DNA of 5,466 nt from Flavobacterium sp. (GCA_012032075.1 JAAURU010000271.1:1-5466), one strand, 5' to 3'; positions 1-5,466 are shown, counted from the stretch's first letter. Notes: generated by a model not told the origin, from the letters alone. Numbers and translations: made by a program.

Positions 1-517
1 TTTCATCTGCTAATAATCTATTTTTAAAACCCCATGAAAAAGCAGGCTTTTTAAAAATATTTTCCATAATTATATCTGCCATTAATCTTGAATGTCTTCC
101 GTTTCCATTTGGAAAACAATGAATTTTAACAATTCTATGTTTAAATCGAATAGCAATTTCCTCATCAGAATAAGTCTTGTTTTTTATCCAATAGTTAGTA
201 TCATCTAACAAATAACGGAGTTCAATTCCTATTTGTATCCAGTTAACACCTATGTTTTTATCTGTTTTTCTAAATTCTCCTGCCCATTTCCACACTTCAT
301 TATACATTTTTTCATGAACTTGTTTTATAAAACCTTCTGTTAGAATCTTTTCCAGCTTGAATTTATTTCTAATTGTCCATTCAATAGCCTTTTCAATGTT
401 TAGTTGTTCGAATTCATCTAATTCCTGCATAGTTGAAATCGTTTCTATAAGTAAACCTTCTTTTTCTTCTTCCTCTAAAGGTGTTTGACCAAGTTGATAA
501 TTCAAATCTAATCCCAT
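1..517 (-). CDS. Fic-domain protein, mobile mystery protein B family (partial, C-terminus missing)
   Basis: This reading frame gives 172 residues and runs off the left edge. From memory the family is about 200 residues long, so roughly the last 25 are missing. Residues 133-144 read HCFPNGNGRHSR, the Fic active-site motif, with catalytic His133 and the phosphate-binding loop GNGR at 138-141. The segment WAGEFRKTDKNIG (78-90) matches the conserved strand region of Fic proteins, and the N-terminus (MGLDLNYQLGQTPLEEEEKEG) is typical of mobile mystery protein B. Fic enzymes usually transfer AMP, or another nucleotide-derived group, from a cofactor to a hydroxyl side chain of a target protein; the target here is unknown. 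The position usually held by Asp or Glu in the motif is Asn137, which I believe is common in this subfamily. The ATG lies inside the end of the upstream HTH gene with a 10-nt overlap, implying co-transcription and probably translational coupling. The family assignment is strong; the exact activity is not established. Confidence 0.92.
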   Translation of the reverse strand, partial: MGLDLNYQLGQTPLEEEEKEGLLIETISTMQELDEFEQLNIEKAIEWTIRNKFKLEKILTEGFIKQVHEKMYNEVWKWAGEFRKTDKNIGVNWIQIGIELRYLLDDTNYWIKNKTYSDEEIAIRFKHRIVKIHCFPNGNGRHSRLMADIIMENIFKKPAFSWGFKNRLLADE

Positions 518-969
518 AAACTTCTCTTCATTTCTTGTTTAATTTCTACAGTCAAATCTTGAATTGCTTTTTCAATAATTTCTTTACTATTCCCTTGATT
601 TTCTAAGCTCATGGTTTGATGCGTTCGCAATACTATTTTTGTTGCTAATTCTTTTGCTTTGATATCAATATAATTACTAAAACTACCACTATTAGAAACA
701 AAACCATAGACTAATTGCATATCTAAAGCTTTAGCAACTTCTTTTAAGGATTTTATAGAGATGGCTTGGTTTTTTTCACTTTCTTCAATAGCACGAACTC
801 CTTGTTTACTTTTTCCAAGTTTTTTTCCAAGTTGTTCCAAAGTCATATTTAAACTTTTTCTAATCAAATGAATCCAACCATTACTTGGAACAGTCATTTT
901 ACTTGCTTCAATAAACAAATCAGATTTCCTGTCCAATTGTTCAATTATTATTTGGTTTTTCGTTCTCAT
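508..969 (-). CDS. HTH-domain protein, mobile mystery protein A family
   Basis: A 153-residue protein with an XRE-like helix-turn-helix domain at about residues 31-91. It begins GWIHLIRKSLNMTLEQLGKKL and ends with the family-like ALDMQLVYGFV. The C-terminal half (about 103-150) is helical, with the family-like stretch AKELATKIVLRTHQTMSLENQ. Proteins of this family are almost always encoded directly before a Fic protein of the B family, as here. I chose ATG 969 (MRTKNQIII...) over the in-frame ATG at 987. The family normally starts this way, and the longer form would place the promoter-proximal operator partly inside the gene. Its likely job is to bind DNA and repress its own operon; it might also restrain the Fic protein as an antitoxin would, but that is inference. 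Three matching palindrome-like sites upstream (980-1062) are its probable targets. Confidence 0.9.
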   Translation of the reverse strand: MRTKNQIIIEQLDRKSDLFIEASKMTVPSNGWIHLIRKSLNMTLEQLGKKLGKSKQGVRAIEESEKNQAISIKSLKEVAKALDMQLVYGFVSNSGSFSNYIDIKAKELATKIVLRTHQTMSLENQGNSKEIIEKAIQDLTVEIKQEMKRSLWD

Positions 970-979
970 ATTTAATAAA

Positions 980-997
980 GTAAGCAAATTTGTTTAC
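980..997. promoter_or_regulatory. Putative operator O1 of the HTH/Fic operon
   Basis: The sequence GTAAGCAAATTTGTTTAC is an 18-bp inverted repeat with one mismatched pair (984/993). It shares GTAA-n2-AAATTT-n2-TTAC with the perfect palindrome at 1013-1030. It lies between the predicted transcription start (about 1001) and the ATG at 969, so a bound repressor would block transcription. Binding by the HTH protein is inferred. Confidence 0.65.
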
Positions 998-1007
998 TAA
1001 TCTCATA

Positions 1008-1015
1008 CAAAAGTA
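1008..1015 (-). promoter_or_regulatory. Predicted -7 promoter box of the HTH/Fic operon
   Basis: The minus strand reads TACTTTTG, a full match to the Bacteroidota -7 consensus TAnnTTTG. It would place the start of transcription near 1001 and give a leader of about 32 nt before the ATG at 969. No clear TTTG -33 box is seen at the usual distance, where the sequence is only T/A-rich. The box overlaps the edge of operator O2 and lies just upstream of O1, which suits repression. Confidence 0.5.
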
Positions 1016-1030
1016 AATAAATTTATTTAC
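1013..1030. promoter_or_regulatory. Putative operator O2 (perfect 18-bp palindrome)
   Basis: GTAAATAAATTTATTTAC is a perfect palindrome and the best-conserved of three related sites. Its centre is 33 bp from that of O1 and 32 bp from that of O3, about three helical turns each, so all three would face roughly the same side of the DNA. It overlaps the predicted -7 box by three bases. It is probably bound by the HTH protein encoded immediately downstream on the minus strand. Confidence 0.7.
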
Positions 1031-1044
1031 ATATATAAAAATAT

Positions 1045-1062
1045 GTAAAGTTAATTGTTTAC
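1045..1062. promoter_or_regulatory. Putative operator O3 (degenerate copy)
   Basis: GTAAAGTTAATTGTTTAC keeps both 5-bp ends (GTAAA and TTTAC) at the same 18-bp width as O1 and O2, but its inner 8 bp are not symmetric. Its right half and flank repeat those of O1: TTGTTTACTAAT occurs at 990-1001 and again at 1055-1066. It is likely a weaker third binding site. Confidence 0.5.
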
Positions 1063-1214
1063 TAATATTAAAATAATAAATTATCACTATTCATTATGAG
1101 TTGATTATTATATAAATGACTCTTTATTTTGTTTTTATATTTTACTACAACAGCTGTTAAAAAATTCAAATACATTTTAACCTTTATTTATTCTACTTTT
1201 AAATAATCAAGTTG

Positions 1215-1222
1215 TAAATTTG
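1215..1222 (+). promoter_or_regulatory. Predicted -7 promoter box for sufS
   Basis: TAAATTTG matches the Bacteroidota consensus TAnnTTTG and lies 18 bases before the sufS ATG, giving a short leader of roughly 12 nt. The -33 region is only T-rich (around 1183-1199), with no clean TTTG. If used, this promoter would let sufS and the genes after it be transcribed independently of any sufBCD operon further upstream. In such AT-rich DNA a chance match is possible. Confidence 0.4.
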
Positions 1223-1240
1223 TATTCAAATTGATATGAA

Positions 1241-2461
1241 ATGTTTGATGTTCAAAAAGTAAGAGCCGATTTTCCAATTCTTTCGCAACAAGTAAACGGA
1301 AAACCATTAGTATATTTCGATAACGGAGCCACTTCTCAAACTCCAAAAGTGGTAATTGATACTATTGTTGATTATTATTCAAGATATAATGCCAATATTC
1401 ACCGTGGTGTTCATACGTTAAGCCAATTAGCGACTGACGCTTATGAAGAAGCACGTTTAAAAATTCAAAAGCATTTTAATATAAAACACAACTACGAGGT
1501 TATTTTTACTTCTGGAACTACAGAAAGCATTAATTTAGTAGCTAATGGTTTTGCGTCAATTTTAAAAAAAGGAGATGAAATTATCGTTTCTGCATTGGAA
1601 CATCATAGTAATATTGTGCCTTGGCAAATGCTTTGTGAAAAAGTAGGTGCAGTTTTAAGAGTTTTGCCACTGAGTTTGGATGGAGAATTAATCATGGAGG
1701 AATATGATAAATTACTTACCAATAAAACAAAATTAGTGTTCTGTAATCATATTTCAAATGCTTTAGGAACTATTAATCCTATTGAATACATCATCGAAAA
1801 AGCGCATAAAGCAGGTGCAGCTGTTTTAATTGATGGAGCACAAGCTTGTCCACATTTAAAACCAGATGTTCAGGCTTTAGATGTTGATTTCTATGTAACT
1901 TCAGCTCATAAAATGTGTGGACCAACAGGTGTTGGAATGTTATATGGAAAAGAAGAATGGTTAAGAAAATTACCTCCATACAAAGGTGGTGGAGAAATGA
2001 TAGCAACGGTTTCTTTCGAAAAAACAACGTATGCCGATTTACCTCATAAATTTGAAGCAGGAACACCTAATATTTGTGGTGGAATAGCTTTTGGAACAGC
2101 AATAGATTATATTAATACTATAGGTTTTGATAACATTGCTAAACAAGAACACGAATTGTTAGCATATGGAACTAAACGATTACAAGAAATTGAAGGAGTA
2201 ACCATTTATGGCCCAAAAGACTTAACTAAGAAGGCTTCTGTAATTTCTTTTAACATTGACGGTATTCATCCTTACGATATTGGCACGATTATAGATAAAT
2301 TAGGTATAGCGGTACGAACTGGACATCATTGTGCGCAACCTATAATGGATTTCTTTAAGATTACTGGAACAATAAGAGCGAGTTTTGCTTTTTACAATAC
2401 CAAGGAAGAAATTGATATCTTTGTAGAAGCCGTTAAAAAAGCAAAACTAATGTTATCTTAA
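1241..2461 (+). CDS. sufS: Cysteine desulfurase SufS
   Basis: A complete 406-residue protein, the same length as E. coli SufS. It is a cytoplasmic pyridoxal-phosphate enzyme that converts L-cysteine to L-alanine and holds the released sulfur as a persulfide for iron-sulfur cluster assembly. Key residues are visible: His121 in EHHSN stacking on the cofactor, Asp198 and Gln201 in DGAQ, Lys224 in SAHKMCGPTG forming the Schiff base, catalytic Cys364 in RTGHHCAQP, and Arg379 for substrate binding. The RTGHHCAQP form marks the SufS (group II) branch rather than IscS. The start MFDVQKVRADFPIL is typical of the family. It heads a plus-strand cluster with sufE and a SufT-like gene, and the lipoprotein gene follows after 14 nt. 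The scaffold genes sufBCD are not in the window; the Fic cassette occupies the upstream side. Confidence 0.98.
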   Translation: MFDVQKVRADFPILSQQVNGKPLVYFDNGATSQTPKVVIDTIVDYYSRYNANIHRGVHTLSQLATDAYEEARLKIQKHFNIKHNYEVIFTSGTTESINLVANGFASILKKGDEIIVSALEHHSNIVPWQMLCEKVGAVLRVLPLSLDGELIMEEYDKLLTNKTKLVFCNHISNALGTINPIEYIIEKAHKAGAAVLIDGAQACPHLKPDVQALDVDFYVTSAHKMCGPTGVGMLYGKEEWLRKLPPYKGGGEMIATVSFEKTTYADLPHKFEAGTPNICGGIAFGTAIDYINTIGFDNIAKQEHELLAYGTKRLQEIEGVTIYGPKDLTKKASVISFNIDGIHPYDIGTIIDKLGIAVRTGHHCAQPIMDFFKITGTIRASFAFYNTKEEIDIFVEAVKKAKLMLS

Positions 2462-2475
2462 AAAAACAAATAAAC

Positions 2476-2985
2476 ATGAAGGCACTAACAATTTTATCAA
2501 CACTAATTATAACGATAACAAGTTGTAATTGTCAAAAGAAAGCAACAGAAACAGCTTTAACTTCTCAGTCTGAAACTAGAGAAGAAACGATATCTACAAA
2601 AGAAGAAACTATGACAACAAGTCAAACTATGCCAGTTCTTATTTATGAATCAATGACTAGAGGCTATTTCAAAAAAATTGAAATTCAAGGTTCTTCTATT
2701 TCTATACAAAATGCTAGAGAAGAAAAACCAACTGTTGCAACAATTAGCAAATCAGATAGGGAAGCCTTAGAAAAAGCTTGTAAAGAGGTTAATCCAAAGG
2801 ATTTGTCAACTTTTAAAGACCCAACGCAAGCACGTTTTTATGATGGTGCTCCAATAACAAATTTAAAAATGAAAGAAGGAGATACAATGTATTCAACTTC
2901 CGATTTTGATGGAGGAACACCACCTGTTGAAATTGAAAAAGTGGTAAACTTAATTTTAAAAATAGCAGAAAAAGCAGAAAAATAA
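2476..2985 (+). CDS. Predicted small lipoprotein of unknown function in the suf cluster
   Basis: A 169-residue protein I cannot name. Residues 1-16 form a short hydrophobic signal peptide ending in the lipobox ITSC, so Cys17 is the likely lipidated residue. A Thr/Ser/Glu/Lys-rich linker (about 20-52) follows, then a compact domain (53-169) with strand-like stretches such as PVLIYESMTRGYFKKIEIQG and a C-terminal helix. The mature N-terminus (CNCQKKAT) lacks the acidic residues after Cys that mark surface export in Flavobacteriia, so a periplasm-facing anchor is more likely. It begins 14 nt after sufS, and its TAA overlaps the sufE ATG by one base, so the three are almost certainly one operon. 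I recall similar small proteins beside sufE in Flavobacteriia, without a known role. A direct part in cytoplasmic cluster assembly is hard to reconcile with its predicted location. Confidence 0.85.
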   Translation: MKALTILSTLIITITSCNCQKKATETALTSQSETREETISTKEETMTTSQTMPVLIYESMTRGYFKKIEIQGSSISIQNAREEKPTVATISKSDREALEKACKEVNPKDLSTFKDPTQARFYDGAPITNLKMKEGDTMYSTSDFDGGTPPVEIEKVVNLILKIAEKAEK

Positions 2986-3407
2986 TGACAATACAAGCCA
3001 TACAAGATGAAATTGTAGATGAATTTTCAATGTTTGACGATTGGATGCAGCGTTATGAATACATGATAGAACTAGGAAAAACGCTACCTCTTATTGAAGA
3101 AAAATACAAAACAGAAGATAATATTATAAAAGGTTGCCAATCGAAAGTTTGGGTGCATGCTGAGGAAAATAATGGAAATATTGTTTTTACAGCAGATAGT
3201 GATGCCATTTTAACCAAAGGAATTATTGCTATTTTAATTAGAGTGTTTTCCAATCAATCACCACAAACAATTTTGGATGCTAATACAAATTTTATTGACA
3301 AAATAGGCTTAAAAGAGCATTTATCTCCTACGCGTGCAAACGGTTTGGTTTCTATGATTAAAAAAATAAAAATGTATGCTTTGGCATTTAATGCAAAAAA
3401 TAAATAA
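2985..3407 (+). CDS. sufE: Sulfur acceptor protein SufE
   Basis: A complete 140-residue cytoplasmic SufE. It accepts the persulfide sulfur from SufS Cys364 and hands it to the SufBCD scaffold, while speeding up the desulfurase. The acceptor cysteine is Cys51 in IIKGCQSKVWV, the same position as in E. coli SufE, and the conserved Arg117 lies in LSPTRANGL. The N-terminal stretch FDDWMQRYEYMIELGKTLP is also typical. The start codon overlaps the stop of the lipoprotein gene (TAATG), which implies translational coupling and fixes the start. With sufS two genes upstream, enzyme and partner are encoded in one operon. Confidence 0.97.
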   Translation: MTIQAIQDEIVDEFSMFDDWMQRYEYMIELGKTLPLIEEKYKTEDNIIKGCQSKVWVHAEENNGNIVFTADSDAILTKGIIAILIRVFSNQSPQTILDANTNFIDKIGLKEHLSPTRANGLVSMIKKIKMYALAFNAKNK

Positions 3408-3439
3408 ACATATAAGTCATTTAAGCTAAATTTGGAAGT

Positions 3440-3487
3440 AACTGAACACTTAAAATTACTGAATACTAACAACTGAACACTGAATAC
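3440..3487 (+). repeat. Short heptamer repeats (CTGAAYA family) between sufE and the SufT-like gene
   Basis: The 86-bp gap holds several copies of one short unit: ACTGAACAC at 3441-3449, ACTGAATAC at 3458-3466, and a tandem pair CTGAACA-CTGAATA at 3473-3486. All are in the same orientation and end a few bases before the next start codon. The same unit recurs in the gap after that gene. I recall similar intergenic repeats in Flavobacteriia genomes, but their function is unknown to me. Confidence 0.75.
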
Positions 3488-3493
3488 AGTAAA

Positions 3494-3817
3494 ATGGAAG
3501 AATATAAAGACGAAATAAACCTAGGAGAACGCGTTGTAAAAGTTTTAAAAACAATTTATGACCCAGAAATTCCTGTAGATATCTATGAATTAGGATTAAT
3601 CTACGATGTAATGATTAATGAAGATAATGATGTAAAAATTTTAATGACATTAACGTCTCCAAATTGTCCTGTAGCGGAATCATTACCTTTAGAAGTAGAA
3701 GAAAAAATTAAATCGATAGACGAAGTAAAATCGGCTGAGGTTGAAATTACTTTCGATCCACCATGGAGTAAAGATTTAATGAGTGAAGAGGCTAAATTAG
3801 AATTAGGAATGCTTTAA
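3494..3817 (+). CDS. SUF-associated MIP18/DUF59 family protein (SufT-like)
   Basis: A complete 107-residue single-domain protein of the MIP18 (DUF59) family, the type found with suf genes and annotated as SUF system Fe-S cluster assembly protein. Visible hallmarks are DPEIPVDIYELGLIY at 23-37, the conserved Cys58 in TSPNCPVAE, and the C-terminal block FDPPWSKDLMSEEAKLELG (87-105). Relatives (SufT, Cia2/MIP18) help mature iron-sulfur proteins, perhaps by delivering clusters to target enzymes; this is family knowledge. It lies 86 bp after sufE in the same direction and probably belongs to the same cluster, although the intervening repeats may separate or modulate expression. The ATG is preceded only by an A-rich stretch, as usual in this phylum. 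Confidence 0.93.
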   Translation: MEEYKDEINLGERVVKVLKTIYDPEIPVDIYELGLIYDVMINEDNDVKILMTLTSPNCPVAESLPLEVEEKIKSIDEVKSAEVEITFDPPWSKDLMSEEAKLELGML

Positions 3818-3820
3818 ACA

Positions 3821-3888
3821 AGTGTTCAGTGTTCAGTAAAAAGTTAGCAGTAAGCTACTGAATTACTGAACACTGATTACTGAACACT
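3821..3888 (+). repeat. Heptamer repeats forming a long inverted repeat before the ABC exporter gene
   Basis: The left arm carries two tandem copies of TGTTCAG (3823-3836). The right arm carries the opposite orientation as CTGAACA at 3866-3872 and 3880-3886, separated by the variant CTGATTA. Bases 3826-3839 pair perfectly with 3863-3876 (14 bp), and the 23-nt loop has a small inner stem (TAGC 3845-3848 with GCTA 3854-3857). The RNA could fold into a strong hairpin between the SufT-like stop and the ABC exporter start. It is not followed by a T run, so a classical terminator is unlikely, but it could protect or separate transcripts. Confidence 0.75.
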
Positions 3889-3895
3889 ATTAAAA

Positions 3896-5466
3896 ATGGC
3901 TGTTTCTCAACCAAAATCATTATCAGACAAGAAAAAAACCGGATTAAAAGCCTCTTTTAGTTCGCTTTTTTTTATACCACGATTTTTTAAAGAAATTTGG
4001 AGAACCAATAAAAAGCTGTTTTTGATTTCTTCTTTTTGTCGCTTAATTGCTGCTTTACTTCCAGTAATTATTCTTTGGATTGGGAAAATTATAATCGATG
4101 AAATCATTCGCATTACAACGACTTCTGAAACTGATTTTTCAGTACTTTGGAAATATGTTGCCATCGAATTTGTATTAGTAGTTGCTTCTGATTTAGTAAG
4201 TAGAGTCATTTCTTTAACCGATGGCATTTTGGGTGACCAATATAACATTCAAACTTCAGTTCAAATCATTCAAAAAACTAATGAAATTGACATTAGCCAA
4301 CTCGAAAATTCAGAATTTTACGATAAATTAGAACGCGCAAGAACACAAACAACTGGTCGTGTAGATTTAATGTCAAATGTTTTGGGTCAAGCCCAAAATA
4401 CCATTTCCATAGTCACTTTAATTGCCGGTTTAATCTATTTTGAACCTTATTTAATTATATTATTGGTTTTAAGTATAATTCCGTCTTTTTTGAATGAAAT
4501 TCGTTTCAGTCAACAACAATATTCACTAGCTAGAAGTTGGACAGCAGAACGCAGAGAATTGGATTATTTAAGATACATAGGAGCCAATGATAAAACAGCA
4601 AAAGAAATCAAGCTTTTTGGGTTAACCAATTTTGTAGTAGAACGTTTTCAAAATTTGGCAAACAAATATTTCAATTTGAATAAAAAATTGGTCATAAAAC
4701 GATCCAGTTATGGTTTTTTATTCAATTTATTAGGTTCAATAAGTTATTATGCAGCTTATGTTTTTATTATTTACCGCGTTTTATCTGGAGTAATTACTTT
4801 AGGTGAATTGACTTTCTTATCAGGAAGTTTTAATCGATTGATGAAGAGTTTACAAGATTTCTTTTCAAGGTTTACCCGAATTTCAGAAAGTGCTATGTAT
4901 TTAAAAGATTATTTTGACTTTATTGACATTTCATCAGAACCAATTGCAAAAGAAGATGTGCCTTTACCCAAAGAAATTCAGCAGGGATTCGAATTTAAAA
5001 ATGTGTATTTTGCTTATCCTGAATCGGAACACCAAATATTAAAAAACGTTAACTTTGTAATAAAAGCAGGAGAAAAAATAGCATTTGTGGGTCAAAATGG
5101 TGCTGGAAAAACAACTTTAACTAAATTATTATTGCGTTTTTACGAACCAACAAAAGGAGAAATTTTGTTAGATGGAGTTAACATTAATCGTTACAATAAA
5201 AAAGAATACCAAGCGTATTTTGGGGTGTTGTTTCAAGATTTTTTCCGTTACGAATTTACTGTAAAAGAAAATATCGCTATTGGTAAAATAGACGAAATTG
5301 ATAATATGGAACGCATTGAAAAAGCGGCAAAATTAAGTTTAGCTGAAGAAGTCGTTTCAGAACTAGATTATGGTTATGAACAACAATTAGGTAAGCGTTT
5401 TGTAAAAGGGCAAGAATTATCGGGGCGGACAATGGCAAAAAATTGCATTAGCAAGAGCTTATATGA
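3896..5466 (+). CDS. ABC exporter, fused membrane and ATPase domains (partial, apparent frameshift near the end)
   Basis: The frame is open from ATG 3896 to the window end, 523 codons of a protein that is usually about 600. The N-terminal part has about six hydrophobic segments (around 41-68, 84-106, 168-181, 184-199, 272-297 and 300-312), a type I exporter membrane domain in the inner membrane. The ATPase domain starts near residue 366, with Walker A GQNGAGKTT (399-407; Lys405 binds ATP phosphate) and Q-loop Gln447 in VLFQDFF. The signature should follow, but in frame 0 it reads LSGRTMAKN. Dropping one G from the run 5422-5425 restores LSGGQWQKIALARAYM. Walker B and the H-loop lie beyond the window. 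Such half-transporters work as dimers; substrates include lipids, peptides and drugs, and nothing here identifies which. There is no visible functional link to the suf genes. An in-frame TGA at 3881 fixes this as the first ATG. Confidence 0.9.
   Translation, partial: MAVSQPKSLSDKKKTGLKASFSSLFFIPRFFKEIWRTNKKLFLISSFCRLIAALLPVIILWIGKIIIDEIIRITTTSETDFSVLWKYVAIEFVLVVASDLVSRVISLTDGILGDQYNIQTSVQIIQKTNEIDISQLENSEFYDKLERARTQTTGRVDLMSNVLGQAQNTISIVTLIAGLIYFEPYLIILLVLSIIPSFLNEIRFSQQQYSLARSWTAERRELDYLRYIGANDKTAKEIKLFGLTNFVVERFQNLANKYFNLNKKLVIKRSSYGFLFNLLGSISYYAAYVFIIYRVLSGVITLGELTFLSGSFNRLMKSLQDFFSRFTRISESAMYLKDYFDFIDISSEPIAKEDVPLPKEIQQGFEFKNVYFAYPESEHQILKNVNFVIKAGEKIAFVGQNGAGKTTLTKLLLRFYEPTKGEILLDGVNINRYNKKEYQAYFGVLFQDFFRYEFTVKENIAIGKIDEIDNMERIEKAAKLSLAEEVVSELDYGYEQQLGKRFVKGQELSGRTMAKNCISKSLY
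5422..5425 (+). other. Apparent +1 frameshift in a G run within the ABC signature motif
   Basis: The sequence has GGGG where GGG would keep the ABC exporter in frame. Up to Ser509 the frame from 3896 is correct. After the run, the protein-like sequence GGQWQKIALARAYM continues in the neighbouring frame. The site is 41 bases from the window end, where read coverage is often low, so a homopolymer error is the simplest reading; a genuine disrupted gene is the alternative. Confidence 0.85.

Larger units (their letters stand above)
970..1240. other. Divergent intergenic region between the Fic cassette and sufS
   Basis: This is 271 bases of very AT-rich sequence with no credible gene on either strand. 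The part nearest the HTH gene (980-1062) holds three related 18-bp sites and a promoter box. The part nearest sufS holds a second promoter box (1215-1222). Between them, about 1067-1210, I see only A/T-rich sequence and a 10-bp palindrome (1149-1158) without further context. I recognise no remnant of sufD and no transposon end or target-site duplication. Confidence 0.8.

Noticed and set aside
420..436. Built-in Fic inhibitory helix motif ([S/T]xxxE[G/N]) near the N-terminus of the Fic protein
   Set aside because: Residues 28-33 give S-x-x-x-E but are followed by Leu rather than Gly or Asn, so the match is incomplete and not enough to claim self-inhibition.
970..987. Longer form of the HTH protein starting at the in-frame ATG at 987 (MLTLLNMRTK...)
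   Set aside because: The family normally begins at the second Met (969), and the extension would put most of operator O1's right-hand neighbour sequence and part of O1 itself inside the coding region.
1149..1158. Palindrome AACAGCTGTT in the intergenic region as a regulatory site
   Set aside because: It is only 10 bp, does not extend, is not repeated in the window and does not resemble the GTAAR/TTTAC sites.
1791..2066. Minus-strand open frame of 91 codons inside sufS
   Set aside because: It lies wholly opposite the strongly conserved sufS coding sequence, is rich in Leu/His/Phe as expected of an antisense shadow, and shows no domain.
2813..3472. Three short minus-strand open frames opposite the lipoprotein gene and sufE (2813-3001, 3053-3253, 3254-3472)
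   Set aside because: They are antisense to clear genes, are short and have low-complexity composition, with no matching promoter or family feature.
3821..3888. Rho-independent terminator after the SufT-like gene
   Set aside because: The hairpin is long but AT-rich, and the sequence after it is A-rich rather than a T run on the plus strand. I therefore list it as an inverted repeat.
3907..4248. Minus-strand open frame of 113 codons inside the ABC exporter
   Set aside because: It is antisense to the membrane domain, whose hydrophobic segments and frame are convincing; no recognisable motif or promoter supports it.

Overview
The window is AT-rich DNA, very probably from the class Flavobacteriia (phylum Bacteroidota). 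Three things point there: a SufS / small lipoprotein / SufE / SufT-like gene order I associate with this group, start codons preceded by A-rich stretches rather than Shine-Dalgarno sequences, and TAnnTTTG promoter boxes upstream of both divergent units. No rRNA, tRNA, CRISPR array, transposase or integrase is visible. Both ends cut through genes, so this may be a whole short contig.

Left part (1-969, minus strand): a two-gene pair known as 'mobile mystery proteins' A and B. Gene A encodes an XRE-like helix-turn-helix protein. Gene B encodes a Fic-domain protein, starts inside the last codons of A (10-nt overlap) and runs off the left edge. The pair looks like a regulator/Fic-enzyme cassette. 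Upstream of gene A lie three 18-bp sites framed by GTAAR and TTTAC, spaced 33 and 32 bp centre to centre, overlapping and flanking its predicted promoter. They are probably operators for protein A.

Middle part (1241-3817, plus strand): an iron-sulfur cluster assembly cluster. SufS (cysteine desulfurase) takes sulfur from cysteine, SufE accepts it and passes it on, and a SufT/MIP18-family (DUF59) protein probably helps cluster assembly or delivery. A small predicted lipoprotein of unknown function sits between sufS and sufE, its stop codon overlapping the sufE start (TAATG). The scaffold genes sufBCD, which often precede sufS in relatives, are absent from the window; the Fic cassette occupies the adjacent upstream position.

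Right part (3818-5466, plus strand): two gaps flanking the SufT-like gene carry a family of 7-bp repeats (CTGAACA and variants). In the second gap they form a long inverted repeat. After it comes an ABC exporter (membrane domain fused to ATPase) that is cut by the window end. It carries an apparent +1 frameshift in a run of four G exactly in the LSGGQ signature, 41 bases from the end, most simply a sequencing or assembly error but possibly a real disruption.
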